From the NCBI RefSeq assembly GCF_020715565.1, contig NZ_CP085839.1, positions 2,046,001-2,110,000 on the forward strand: a stretch of 64,000 nucleotides of DNA, in the 5' to 3' direction. Position numbers and translations under genes: made by a program. Every line of letters begins with the position of its first letter. The first letter of the stretch is position 1. Of the stretch, positions 54,654-62,835 are shown in pieces. The notes beneath the pieces are model-generated. The model saw only the letters and a list, made by a program, of their open reading frames with translations. It searched no databases and had not been told where the DNA came from. The DNA comes from Nocardioides sp. Kera G14 (GTDB lineage: Bacteria; Actinomycetota; Actinomycetes; Propionibacteriales; Nocardioidaceae).

Positions 54654-54944
54654 TCAGAGCAGGGCGCTCTCGACCACACGGAGTGCGATGTAGGCGGCCA
54701 GCAGCACGATCAGGAAGCTCAGGTCCAGCGCGATCGCACCCAGTCGCAACGGCGGGATCACCCGACGCAGCGCCTTGATGGGCGGGTCCGTGATCGTGTA
54801 GACGACCTCCAGTCCAACCAGGAGCGGACCCTTCGGCGTCCAGTGGCGGGCGAAGACCTGCACCCAGTCCACGATGAACCGGACCCAGAGCAACCCGATG
54901 AAGGCCCACAGGAGGACATAGAGGACCTCCCCGACGATGTGCAT
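54654..54944 (-). CDS. YggT family membrane protein
   Basis: 96 residues with two membrane helices: VLYVLLWAFIGLLWVRFIVDWV (about 8-29) and LRLGAIALDLSFLIVLLAAYIALRVV (about 66-91). The conserved YggT segment between them is VVYTITDPPIKALRRVIPPLRLG (Tyr-x-x-TDP-PL-RRxIPP). Encoded between sepF and divIVA in most Actinobacteria and Firmicutes; the role is unclear, possibly envelope or division. ATG 54944 has TACAGT 8 nt upstream and no Shine-Dalgarno. Confidence 0.92.
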   Translation of the reverse strand: MHIVGEVLYVLLWAFIGLLWVRFIVDWVQVFARHWTPKGPLLVGLEVVYTITDPPIKALRRVIPPLRLGAIALDLSFLIVLLAAYIALRVVESALL

Positions 54945-54952
54945 AAGGGTGA

Positions 54953-54958
54953 ACTGTA
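54953..54958 (-). promoter_or_regulatory. Possible leaderless-type -10 box for yggT
   Basis: TACAGT lies 8 nt before the ATG at 54944, in the short gap after sepF. Confidence 0.35.
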
Positions 54959-54968
54959 GAGGGTCGCG

Positions 54969-55442
54969 CTAGGACTGGTTGAAGAAGCCGCCCTGGGCGA
55001 TCCGAGCCTTCGCCTCCGCGGCGACCGTGACGTTGGGCGGCGAGAGCAGGAAGACCTTGCTCGTGACGCGCTCGATGTCGCCGCGCGTGGCGAAGATCAG
55101 GCCCGCGGCGAAGTCGACGAGACGCTTGGCGTCGGAGTCGTCCATCTCGTTGAGGTTCATGATCACCGGCACACCGTCGCGATAGTTCTCACCGATGGTG
55201 CGCGCGTCGTTGTAGGTCCGCGGCTGCACGGTGACGATCTTCGACAGCTCCACGTCGGGCACCACCTGCGGGCGACGCCGCTCGGAGATGTCGGCGACCG
55301 GGGCCGGGCGCGCAGCCTGGGGAGGGCGCTGGGACCAGTCGCCGGCGTCGTACGCCGGGACCTCGTCGGTGTAGTCGTCGTAACGACCGGTGTCCTCGAG
55401 CAGGCCGAGGTATTCACCGATCCTGCGCATCGCGCCGCTCAT
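54969..55442 (-). CDS. sepF: Cell division protein SepF
   Basis: FtsZ membrane anchor and ring organiser, 157 residues from ATG 55442 (MSGAMRRIGEYLGLLED), which has GGAAGG 9 nt upstream. The N-terminal amphipathic helix MSGAMRRIGEYLGL (membrane targeting) is followed by an acidic, proline-rich linker (~18-65). The SepF core (~70-150) has KIVTVQPRTYNDARTIGENYRDGVPVIMNLNEMDDSDAKRLVDFAAGLIFATRGDIERVTSKVFLLSPPNVTV. In Actinobacteria lacking FtsA/ZipA this is the main FtsZ tether. Confidence 0.95.
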   Translation of the reverse strand: MSGAMRRIGEYLGLLEDTGRYDDYTDEVPAYDAGDWSQRPPQAARPAPVADISERRRPQVVPDVELSKIVTVQPRTYNDARTIGENYRDGVPVIMNLNEMDDSDAKRLVDFAAGLIFATRGDIERVTSKVFLLSPPNVTVAAEAKARIAQGGFFNQS

Positions 55443-55477
55443 TGCATCTGACCTTCCGGTTGAACTTGGAGTTGACA

Positions 55478-56197
55478 CTAAAGGACCGCCGGCCTCGAGC
55501 CGAGGACCGCGGACCCGACACGCACGTGTGTCGCGCCGGCTGCGATCGCCTGCTCGAGGTCGCCGCTCATCCCCGCCGAGAGCACGGTCGCGTCGGGGTG
55601 GTTCTGGAGGAACTGCTGTCGGATCCCGGCAAGCCTCTCGAAGGCGTCGCCCGGGTCCTCGCCGAGGGGTGCGACGGCCATGAGGCCTCGCAGGTTGAGG
55701 TGGTGCGCCGCCTCGCTGCGCTCGGCGAGCTGCTCGAGGTCCGCTTCGCTCGCTCCACTGCGCTCGCCTGCTCGGTCCGGTGGATCGAGGCTCACCTGCA
55801 GGAGTACGTCGACGACCCGGCCGGCCTCGCCGGCGCCACGATCCAGCGGGTTGATCAGCTTGGCCCGGTCGACGGACTCGACCACGCCGGCGTACGCAGC
55901 CACCGCGGCCGCCTTGTTGGACTGCAGGCCGCCGATGAAGTGCCAGGTGAGGTCGAGATCCGCACACTCGGCGGCCTTCGCCGCGGCCTCCTGGTGGCGG
56001 TTCTCCCCCACGTCGGCGACGCCGAGGTCGGCGAGGATCCGGACGTCGGAGGCCGGGAAGAACTTGGTGACGACGATGAGTCTCACGTCGCCCTCGGGAC
56101 GACCTGCTGCGCGTTCCGCGTCGCGGATCCGCGCCCGGACCCGGTCGAGGTTGGCCGACAGCTCGGCTGCGCGTGGCGTGCTCGGCTCGGCCGTCAT
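55478..56197 (-). CDS. YggS family PLP-binding protein
   Basis: Pyridoxal phosphate homeostasis protein (PLPBP/YggS), 239 residues, a single alanine-racemase-like TIM barrel. The PLP lysine is in LIVVTKFFPASDVRIL (about residue 45), followed by GENRHQEAAAKAAEC, WHFIGGLQSNKAAAV, GLMAVAP and LSAGMSGDLEQAIAAGATHVRVGSAVLG. A Ser/Glu/Arg-rich stretch at PPDRAGERSGASEADLEQ (about residues 140-157) is encoded by a CGCTCG repeat-like DNA patch and may be a small insertion. ATG 56197 overlaps the pgeF stop. Confidence 0.93.
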   Translation of the reverse strand: MTAEPSTPRAAELSANLDRVRARIRDAERAAGRPEGDVRLIVVTKFFPASDVRILADLGVADVGENRHQEAAAKAAECADLDLTWHFIGGLQSNKAAAVAAYAGVVESVDRAKLINPLDRGAGEAGRVVDVLLQVSLDPPDRAGERSGASEADLEQLAERSEAAHHLNLRGLMAVAPLGEDPGDAFERLAGIRQQFLQNHPDATVLSAGMSGDLEQAIAAGATHVRVGSAVLGSRPAVL

Positions 56198-56913
56198 GCC
56201 GCGCTCCTCAGTCGGATGACTCCGGCGAGGCGACCCGCACCCTCACCGTCACGGCGGAAGGAGTAGAGGTCGGCGCGCTCGCGGGTGCACGCCGCAGCGT
56301 CGTCGACCACCTCGACACGGTCACGCCAGAGCTGGGCCCGGACGCCTGCGGCGACGTCGAGGGCGGGTGTGCCCCACGAGGTCGTCGAGGCCGAATCGGG
56401 CTCAACACAGCTGATCTCGGCCCGCATGTCCGCGGGCACCTCGTAGCAGTCGCCACAGATCGACGGGCCGATCCAGGCGGTGATGTCCGTGGCTCCGAGC
56501 GTGCGCATCCGTTCGACGGTCGCCGGCACCACGCCTGAGGCCATGCCCTTGCGGCCCGCATGGGCGGCACCGATCACGCCGGCCCTCTCGTCTGCGAGGA
56601 GGACCGGGACGCAGTCGGCGGCGCGGACCATGAGGACGACGTCCGGGTCGGTCGTCACCAGCGCGTCGGCCTGTGGCTTCGCACCGGGGATGGCGTCGAC
56701 CACGGTGGCGCTGTGCACCTGGTAGAGGTCGGCGAGCTGGGCGCCCGGTGCGAAGTCGGCGAGCAGGAGCTCGTGGTTGCGTCGCTTCGACTCCTCCGCG
56801 TCGTCCCCGGAGACCGCGAGGTTCAGCGAGTCCCAGGGGGCAGCACTGACCCCGTCGAGCCTGTCCGTGAAGGCCAGGTCGACGGGGCCGGTGCTGGTGC
56901 GGAAGAGGTACAC
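56194..56913 (-). CDS. pgeF: PgeF / YfiH-type polyphenol oxidase (peptidoglycan editing factor)
   Basis: 239 residues of the laccase-domain YfiH family. PgeF in E. coli removes misplaced L-serine from UDP-MurNAc-peptides, so the cell-wall role is inferred. The metal-site residues are visible: QVHSATVVDAIPG (His), RAADCVPVLLADERAGVIGAAHAGRKGMASGVV (Cys and His), and the pair GPSICGDCYEVPADMRAEI. The start is GTG 56913 (VYLFRTSTGPVDLAFTDR). It lies between ftsZ and yggS, 14 nt after ftsZ. Confidence 0.92.
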   Translation of the reverse strand: MYLFRTSTGPVDLAFTDRLDGVSAAPWDSLNLAVSGDDAEESKRRNHELLLADFAPGAQLADLYQVHSATVVDAIPGAKPQADALVTTDPDVVLMVRAADCVPVLLADERAGVIGAAHAGRKGMASGVVPATVERMRTLGATDITAWIGPSICGDCYEVPADMRAEISCVEPDSASTTSWGTPALDVAAGVRAQLWRDRVEVVDDAAACTRERADLYSFRRDGEGAGRLAGVIRLRSAA

Positions 56914-56927
56914 GGGAGCAGCGCGAC

Positions 56928-58097
56928 TTACTTGAGGAAGTCGGGCACGTCCAGGTCGTCGTCGGCGAAGGTGACCGACGGCGCAGGCGTGGCCGGGGCG
57001 GCCGGCGTGTGGGTGGGGGCGGCCGGAGCGGCGACCGCGGCCTCCTGGCGGGCGGCGACGGCGGCCGCCACGGCGGCGCGGGTCTCCTCCTGCGTCTGGG
57101 CCTGCACCGGCGGACGGCGCAGGTTGGTGGCCTCGCCGATCTTCTTCGGCTCGCCGCCGTCGAAGCCCGCGGCGATGACGGTCACACGGACCTCGTCACC
57201 GAGAGCGTCGTCGATGGTGGCACCGAAGATGATGTTGGCGTCCGGGTGGACCGCCTCGGCGACGAGACCGGCAGCCTCGTTGATCTCCATCAGGCCGAGG
57301 TCCGAGCCCCCGGAGATGGAGAGCAGGACACCGTGGGCGCCGTCGATGCTCTCCTCGAGCAGCGGGCTCGAGACGGCCGACTGAGCCGCCTCGACCGTGC
57401 GGTTCTCGCCGCGGGCCGAGCCGATGCCCATGATCGCCGAGCCGGCGTTGGACATCACGGACTTCACGTCGGCGAAGTCGAGGTTGATCAGGCCCGGGGT
57501 GGTGATCAGGTCGGTGATGCCGGCGACACCCTGGAGGAGCACCTGGTCGGCCTGGCGGAAGGCGTCCATCACGCTGACGTTCCGGTCGGAGATCGAGAGC
57601 AGCCGGTCGTTCGGGATCACGATCAGCGTGTCGACCTCGGCACGCAGCCCGTCGATGCCGTCCTCGGCGGACTTCGAGCGGCGACGGCCCTCGAAGGCGA
57701 ACGGGCGCGTGACGACACCGATGGTCAGGGCGCCGAGCGAGCGGGCCAGCTTCGCGACGACGGGAGCGCCGCCGGTGCCGGTGCCGCCACCCTCACCCGC
57801 GGTGACGAAGACCATGTCGGCCCCCTTGAGGACCTCCTCGATCTCCTCCGCGTGGTCCTCGGCCGCCTTCTTGCCGACCTCGGGGTTGGCGCCCGCACCC
57901 AGACCGCGAGTGAGCTCGCGACCGATGTCGAGCTTGACGTCGGCGTCGCTCATCAGCAGCGCCTGTGCGTCGGTGTTGATGGCGATGAACTCCACGCCCT
58001 TCAACCCGACCTCGATCATGCGGTTGACGGCGTTGACGCCGCCACCGCCGATGCCGACGACCTTGATGATCGCCAGGTAGTTCTGTGCTGCTCCCAC
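56928..58097 (-). CDS. ftsZ: Cell division protein FtsZ
   Basis: Tubulin-like GTPase forming the division ring, 389 residues from GTG 58097 ([27 protein letters not shown]). GGCGG lies about 6 nt upstream. A TTG start 15 codons earlier would add [15 protein letters not shown], unlike relatives. The GTPase loops are [13 protein letters not shown], the tubulin signature [12 protein letters not shown] (about 103-114), and the T7 synergy loop [11 protein letters not shown]. The C-terminal linker is Ala/Pro-rich (~320-375, [21 protein letters not shown]) and ends in the conserved peptide [10 protein letters not shown], the contact for SepF. Confidence 0.97.
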   Translation of the reverse strand: MGAAQNYLAIIKVVGIGGGGVNAVNRMIEVGLKGVEFIAINTDAQALLMSDADVKLDIGRELTRGLGAGANPEVGKKAAEDHAEEIEEVLKGADMVFVTAGEGGGTGTGGAPVVAKLARSLGALTIGVVTRPFAFEGRRRSKSAEDGIDGLRAEVDTLIVIPNDRLLSISDRNVSVMDAFRQADQVLLQGVAGITDLITTPGLINLDFADVKSVMSNAGSAIMGIGSARGENRTVEAAQSAVSSPLLEESIDGAHGVLLSISGGSDLGLMEINEAAGLVAEAVHPDANIIFGATIDDALGDEVRVTVIAAGFDGGEPKKIGEATNLRRPPVQAQTQEETRAAVAAAVAARQEAAVAAPAAPTHTPAAPATPAPSVTFADDDLDVPDFLK

Positions 58098-58147
58098 GGT
58101 TCCGCCCCGTTTCGACTCTGGTGCCTCTTCGGTGACTTTCAACTGTG

Positions 58148-58178
58148 ACCCTCAGCCTGAGGGTTATAGTTATGTCAA
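58148..58178 (-). promoter_or_regulatory. Probable ftsZ promoter/leader with inverted repeat
   Basis: On the minus strand TTGACA (58173-58178) is followed by TAACTATAAC, then the perfect inverted repeat ACCCTCA-GGC-TGAGGGT (58148-58164). No TANNNT stands 17 nt from TTGACA; TATAAC (58163-58168) is the likelier -10. The rest of the 177-nt gap shows no gene. Confidence 0.5.
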
Positions 58179-58274
58179 CCTGCTGTTGTGAAAGACAGTA
58201 GGCAGCGCCGGGCCTGACGACGCGGCGACACGCAGGCAACCCCGGATTCGACGGCAGGAAAGCCCGGATTCGCG

Positions 58275-59030
58275 CTACTTGGTGGTGGGTTGTCCCGGGA
58301 CGGAGACGTCGTAGACCTTCGCGGGGTGCTTGAGCAGCGCGGCGAGCACCTCGGCCTTCTGCTCGGAGTCGGCGCTGCTCCCCCACTGCACGGTCCGGTC
58401 CTTCGTGAGGGCCAGCGAGACCTCGTCCACCGTGGCGACCTCGACGTGGTCGGTGATCTTCGCGAGTTCCGGCGGCAGCGAGCGCACCACCTGGGCGGCC
58501 TCCCGCAGCGCCCGGGCGTCCGTGCCTGCCGGGCTGACGACCTTCGGCAGGTTGGCAGGCGCCTTCTTGTAGCTGAGGAAGACGACGCCGTCCTTGTCGA
58601 GACCGCGGAGCCGGCCGCCGAGGTCGATGACCGCGATCGGCGTGCGCTCCGTGACCGCGATGACGACCTGGTCGGGCCAGCGTCGCGTCACGGTCACCGA
58701 CTCCACCGCCGCCAGCGCTGCGACCCGGTCGTGAACCTTGTCGAGGCCGACGGACACGAGGGGCGAGCCGGACTCGATCGCAGCCGCATCCCGGACGTCG
58801 CGCTGGCTGATCGCGGAGGTGCCGGTGACGACCACGGACTTCACCGCCAGCACCGAGGAGAACCACACCAGCCAGACCGCGACCGCGGCGACGGCGAGCA
58901 CGCCGACGACGATGACCAGCGGCTTCCACTGCAACCAGCGGCGTCGCCACTGGCGCCTGCTGAACCTGCGTTGTGTGCGGAGGGTGCGACGAGCCTCGCG
59001 TCGCTCCGGGCGCGACGGCTTCTCAGCCAC
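58275..59030 (-). CDS. ftsQ: Cell division protein FtsQ
   Basis: Bitopic division protein that recruits the FtsBL/FtsWI complex, 251 residues from GTG 59030. The basic cytoplasmic N-terminus (RPERREARRTLRTQRRFSRRQWRRRW) precedes a single membrane helix, PLVIVVGVLAVAAVAVWLVWF (about 37-57). The POTRA domain is VKSVVVTGTSAISQRDVRDAAAIESGSPLVSVGLDKVHDRVAALAAVESVTVTRRWPDQVVIAVTERTPIAVI (about 63-134), followed by the FtsQ beta domain. The start overlaps the murC stop by 8 nt. Confidence 0.95.
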   Translation of the reverse strand: MAEKPSRPERREARRTLRTQRRFSRRQWRRRWLQWKPLVIVVGVLAVAAVAVWLVWFSSVLAVKSVVVTGTSAISQRDVRDAAAIESGSPLVSVGLDKVHDRVAALAAVESVTVTRRWPDQVVIAVTERTPIAVIDLGGRLRGLDKDGVVFLSYKKAPANLPKVVSPAGTDARALREAAQVVRSLPPELAKITDHVEVATVDEVSLALTKDRTVQWGSSADSEQKAEVLAALLKHPAKVYDVSVPGQPTTK

Positions 59031-60462
59031 GCTGGGCCTTGAGCTCCTCGAGGACCATCGGCCCGACCTGGGTGATGGTGCCCGCGCCGAGGGTCAGCAC
59101 GAGGTCGCCGGGTCGGGCACGACGTACGAGCTCCTCCGCCGCCTCGGCGAGGCCGGCGACCTGCGCCACACGCGCAGGCGGCAGGTCCACGGCACCCGCC
59201 ACGAGCGCGCTGGTGACCTCGGGGTCGGGATCCTCGCGGGCGAGATAGATGTCGAGTACGACGACCTCGTCCGCCGCGCCCAGCGCGTGTCCCATGTCAG
59301 GGCCGAAGATGCGGGTGCGCGAGACGAGGTGTGGCTGGAAGGCGACGACGACGCGGCCGTCACCGGCGAGCGAGCGGGCGGCCTCGAGGTCGCCGGCGAT
59401 CTCCGAGGGGTGGTGGGCGTAGGAGTCATAGATCCGGATCTCGCCGCCGTCGACGGGCACGGTGCCCTTGAGCTCCATCCGCCGGCGGGTGCCGCCGAAG
59501 GACTCCAGACCGCGCTTGAGATCGGCGAAGTCGTAGCCCATCCGCAGGCCGAGCGTCAGCGCCGCGAGTGCGTCGAGGACGTAGTGGCGGCCCGGGATCT
59601 GCAGCGTCACACGGCCGAGCTCGACGCCGAAGTCCCTGACGGTGAAGGAGGAGGTGGAGCCCTCGAGCACGACGTCGACGGCGCGTACGTCGGCGAGGTC
59701 GGTCGTGCCGACACCGACGAAGTGTCGTCCGAGGCTCGTGGCCACGGCCCTGAGGGCTGCTGCGCCCGGGTCGTCCACGCAGGCCACCAGGAGTCCGCCC
59801 TGGTCGGCCGGGTCGATCCGCTCGACGAACTCGGCGAACGCCTCGCGGTAGGCCTTCTCGGTCCCCCACGAGTCGAGGTGGTCGGCCTCGACATTGGTCA
59901 CGATCGCGGCGTGCGGACGGTAGACGAGGAAGGCACCGTCGGACTCGTCGGCCTCGGCGACGAAGAGGTCGCCGCTGCCGTCGGCCGCGTTCGTGCCGGT
60001 GGTCGTGAGCTCGCCGCCGATCGCGTACGTCGGGTCGGCACCGGCGGCCTGGAGCGCGACGGCCAGCAGCGAGGTGGTGGTGGTCTTGCCGTGCGTTCCG
60101 GCGACGGCGAGGACCTTCCGGCCGGCCATGATGCTGGCGAGACCGGCAGAGCGCGGCCAGATCCGCAGTCCTGCCTGCTGTGCCGCGACGACCTCGACGT
60201 TGTCCTCGCGGACGGCGGTGGAGACGATCAGCGTGTCGGCCCCCGTGACGTTGCCGGCGTCGTGGCCGACGTGGACGGTGGCCCCCAGGTCGCGCAGGGT
60301 GTCGAGGATCGGCGCGTCGACACCGTCGCTGCCCGAGACGCGGATGCCGCGGGCCAGCATGATGCGGGCGATGGCGGAGAGGCCCGCGCCGCCGATGCCG
60401 ACGAAGTGCACGTGGCCCAACTGGTGGGCGGGGAGGATGACCTCCGGGACGGGAACCCTCAT
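59023..60462 (-). CDS. murC: UDP-N-acetylmuramate-L-alanine ligase
   Basis: Adds the first L-alanine of the peptidoglycan stem, 479 residues. Mur-ligase features are HVHFVGIGGAGLSAIARIMLARG (Rossmann N-domain), the ATP loop VAGTHGKTTTTSLLAVAL (about 110), VAEADESDGAFLVYRP, IVTNVEADHLDSWGT, GTRRRMELKG and IYDSYAHHPSEIAGDL (substrate His). Its ATGA overlaps the murG stop, and it overlaps ftsQ at the other end. Confidence 0.97.
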   Translation of the reverse strand: MRVPVPEVILPAHQLGHVHFVGIGGAGLSAIARIMLARGIRVSGSDGVDAPILDTLRDLGATVHVGHDAGNVTGADTLIVSTAVREDNVEVVAAQQAGLRIWPRSAGLASIMAGRKVLAVAGTHGKTTTTSLLAVALQAAGADPTYAIGGELTTTGTNAADGSGDLFVAEADESDGAFLVYRPHAAIVTNVEADHLDSWGTEKAYREAFAEFVERIDPADQGGLLVACVDDPGAAALRAVATSLGRHFVGVGTTDLADVRAVDVVLEGSTSSFTVRDFGVELGRVTLQIPGRHYVLDALAALTLGLRMGYDFADLKRGLESFGGTRRRMELKGTVPVDGGEIRIYDSYAHHPSEIAGDLEAARSLAGDGRVVVAFQPHLVSRTRIFGPDMGHALGAADEVVVLDIYLAREDPDPEVTSALVAGAVDLPPARVAQVAGLAEAAEELVRRARPGDLVLTLGAGTITQVGPMVLEELKAQRG

Positions 60463-61532
60463 CGCTTCATCCCCAGGATGATCCGGGCGAGCTGCTCGTC
60501 GGCGTCGCTCGGGATCAGGTGGCTCGCCGCGGCGCCCATCGCAGCAAGCTGCTCGGGCGAATGGAGGAGCGGCCCGACATGGGTCTTCACCCAGTCAGCG
60601 GTGAAGGCGGCGTTGTCGACCAGCAGCGCTCCCCCGGCCTCGACGACGGGTGCGGCGTTGCGGGCCTGCTCGCCGTTGCCGATGGCGAGCGGCACGAAGA
60701 CCGCAGGTACGCCGGTGGCGGCCGCCTCCACGACGCTCGAGGCACCGGAACGGCAGACCATCAGGTCGGCCACGGCCAGGGCGAGGTCCATCCGGGTGAC
60801 GAACTTCTCGGGGTGGTAGCCCTCCATGGTGAGCGCCGGCTCGTTCTTCGGCCCGATGACGTGGAGGATCTGGGCACCCTGCTCGATGAGGCTCGGAGCT
60901 GCCGCGGTGATCGCCTCGTTGATCCTCACAGCGCCCTGGCTGCCGCCGGTGACGACGAGGGTCGGCTTCGCCGGGTCGAGGCCGAACGCCGCGAGGCCTT
61001 CGGGCCGCGACGCCGCGCGATCCAACGTCGAGATCATGCGACGGATCGGCAGGCCGACGTACTGCGCTGCGGGGAGCGGCGTGCCGGGGAAGCTGACGGC
61101 GACGGCTCCGCGCTTCGCCGCGAAGCGGGCACCGATCTTGTTGGCCAGGCCCGGCAGGGCATTCTGCTCGTGGATGACGATCGGCAGCCTGCGCCGTCGC
61201 GCCGCGAAGTAGGCCGGCAGGGAGACGTAGCCGCCGAAACCGACGACGACCTCCGCACCGGTGCGGTCGATCACCTCACCGGCCGCCTTGACCGACCGAC
61301 GGAGGTTCGCGGGGACGCGGAAGAGCTCGCCCGTGATCCGGCGCGGCAGGGGAACGGGCGGGATCAGCTCGAGCGGGTAGCCGGCCTCCGGCACGACACG
61401 GGTCTCGAGGCCACGTGCCGTGCCCAGGCACGTCACCTCGGTCTCGGGCGCGAGCCGGCGCAGGGCGTCCGCGGTCGCGAGCAGCGGAGAGGTGTGGCCG
61501 GCGGTGCCACCGCCGGCGAGCAGGACCTTCAT
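60459..61532 (-). CDS. murG: UDP-GlcNAc:undecaprenyl-PP-MurNAc-pentapeptide transferase MurG
   Basis: Membrane-associated GT28 glycosyltransferase that makes lipid II, 357 residues from ATG 61532. The frame runs open upstream into ftsW, but the family begins at MKVLLAGGGTAGHTSPLLATADALRR (G-loop 1). Loop 2 is VVGFGGYVSLPAYFAARRRRLPIVIHEQNALPGLANK. The donor-binding half has LVVTGGSQGAVRINEAI, MDLALAVADLMVCRSGASSVVEAAATGVPAVFVPLAIGNGEQARNA. It starts 17 nt after the ftsW stop. Confidence 0.97.
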   Translation of the reverse strand: MKVLLAGGGTAGHTSPLLATADALRRLAPETEVTCLGTARGLETRVVPEAGYPLELIPPVPLPRRITGELFRVPANLRRSVKAAGEVIDRTGAEVVVGFGGYVSLPAYFAARRRRLPIVIHEQNALPGLANKIGARFAAKRGAVAVSFPGTPLPAAQYVGLPIRRMISTLDRAASRPEGLAAFGLDPAKPTLVVTGGSQGAVRINEAITAAAPSLIEQGAQILHVIGPKNEPALTMEGYHPEKFVTRMDLALAVADLMVCRSGASSVVEAAATGVPAVFVPLAIGNGEQARNAAPVVEAGGALLVDNAAFTADWVKTHVGPLLHSPEQLAAMGAAASHLIPSDADEQLARIILGMKR

Positions 61533-61549
61533 GGTGATGCCGAATCTAT

Positions 61550-62806
61550 CTAGCGGGTGACCGAGAGGCCGGCGGAGCGCTGCTTCCGACGCGCCGCGAG
61601 GGCACGGGCGGCCTCGGGCTCGCGTCGCGCGGCACCGATCATCAGGCCGAGGGCGACCAGCGACGGGACCAGCGCGGAGCCGCCGTACGACACGAGCGGG
61701 AGCGGGATGCCGATGACGGGGAGCACGGCGAGGACCATGCCGACATTGATGATCATCTGGCCGACGAGCCAGACCACGACGCCGAAGATGAGGTAGCGGA
61801 CGAACGGCTGCGCGGTGTGGCGGGCGACGCGGATCGCGGCGAAGGCGATGACCAGGAAGAGCCCGATGACCAGCAGCGTGCCGATCAGGCCGAGCTCCTC
61901 GCCGAGGACGGCGAAGATGAAGTCGGTGTGGGCCTCGGGCAACTGGCCCCACTTCTGCTGCGAGGCGCCGATGCCCTCGCCGAACCATCCGCCGGAGCTG
62001 AGTGCGAAGAGGCCGTGGGCCTGCTGCCAGCCGGCACCCTGGAAGTCCTTGAACGGGTCGCCGAAGTTGGCGAGCCGGCTCACCCGGGTCGGGCTGACGG
62101 CCGCCAGGGTGCCGATTCCGACGGCGCCGAGGCCGGCGAAGATGCCGAAGGTCCGCAGCGGCATGCCGACGACCCAGAGGAGTCCCCCGGCGATGGCGGC
62201 GAAGACGAGCGCGGTGCCGAGGTCGTTTCCGGCCATGACGAGGCCGAAGGCGAGGAGCATGCCGGGCAGGAACGGCAGCAGCATGTGCTTCTGCGAGGCC
62301 AGCCGGCGCTCCTTGTTGGCGAAGATGTTGGCGCCCCAGATGACGATGGCGAGCTTGGCGATCTCGGACGGCTGGATCTGGAAGGGGCCGACGCCGAGCC
62401 AGTTCTGGTTTCCGTTGACCGCGTGTCCGGCGAAGATCGTCGCGCCGAGCAGTGCCAGCGAGAGACCGAAGGCGGGGTAGGCGAAGCCGCGGACCACCTT
62501 GAGCGGAAGACGAGTGGCGATCCACGCGGCCGGCAGGCCGATCGCGACCCAGATCAACTGGCGCTCGACGACCGAGTAGGAGTTGCCGAAGACCCGGAGG
62601 CTATAGACGCTCGACGCGCTCAGCACCATGATCAGGCCGATCGTCAGCAGCAGCGCGCTGGAGACCAGGAGGAGGTAGTAGTTGGTGAGCGGCCGGTCGA
62701 GTGCCTCCCCCAGCGCACGGAACCATGTGAGCCGGCGCAGGCCCTCGCCGAGCCGGGAGAGCTTCAGGGCCGGACGGACTGCGGTCTCGTCGCTGACGGT
62801 CGTCAC
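61550..62806 (-). CDS. ftsW: SEDS glycosyltransferase FtsW
   Basis: Septal peptidoglycan polymerase of the SEDS family, 418 residues from GTG 62806 with GGGGGA about 8 nt upstream. About ten membrane segments follow a basic cytoplasmic N-terminus. Family residues are YSLRVFGNSYSVVERQLIWVAIG, QNWLGVGPFQIQPSEIAKLAIVIWGANIF, AGNDLGTALVFAAI, the catalytic region SSGGWFGEGIGASQQKWGQLPEAHTDFIFAVLGEELGLIG, and LPLVSYGGSALVPSLVALGL. The C-terminus is basic. It lies between murD and murG, as in other Actinobacteria. Confidence 0.96.
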   Translation of the reverse strand: MTTVSDETAVRPALKLSRLGEGLRRLTWFRALGEALDRPLTNYYLLLVSSALLLTIGLIMVLSASSVYSLRVFGNSYSVVERQLIWVAIGLPAAWIATRLPLKVVRGFAYPAFGLSLALLGATIFAGHAVNGNQNWLGVGPFQIQPSEIAKLAIVIWGANIFANKERRLASQKHMLLPFLPGMLLAFGLVMAGNDLGTALVFAAIAGGLLWVVGMPLRTFGIFAGLGAVGIGTLAAVSPTRVSRLANFGDPFKDFQGAGWQQAHGLFALSSGGWFGEGIGASQQKWGQLPEAHTDFIFAVLGEELGLIGTLLVIGLFLVIAFAAIRVARHTAQPFVRYLIFGVVVWLVGQMIINVGMVLAVLPVIGIPLPLVSYGGSALVPSLVALGLMIGAARREPEAARALAARRKQRSAGLSVTR

Positions 62807-62835
62807 CCGCTGGTCCCCCTGCTGCTCGTGCGCGC

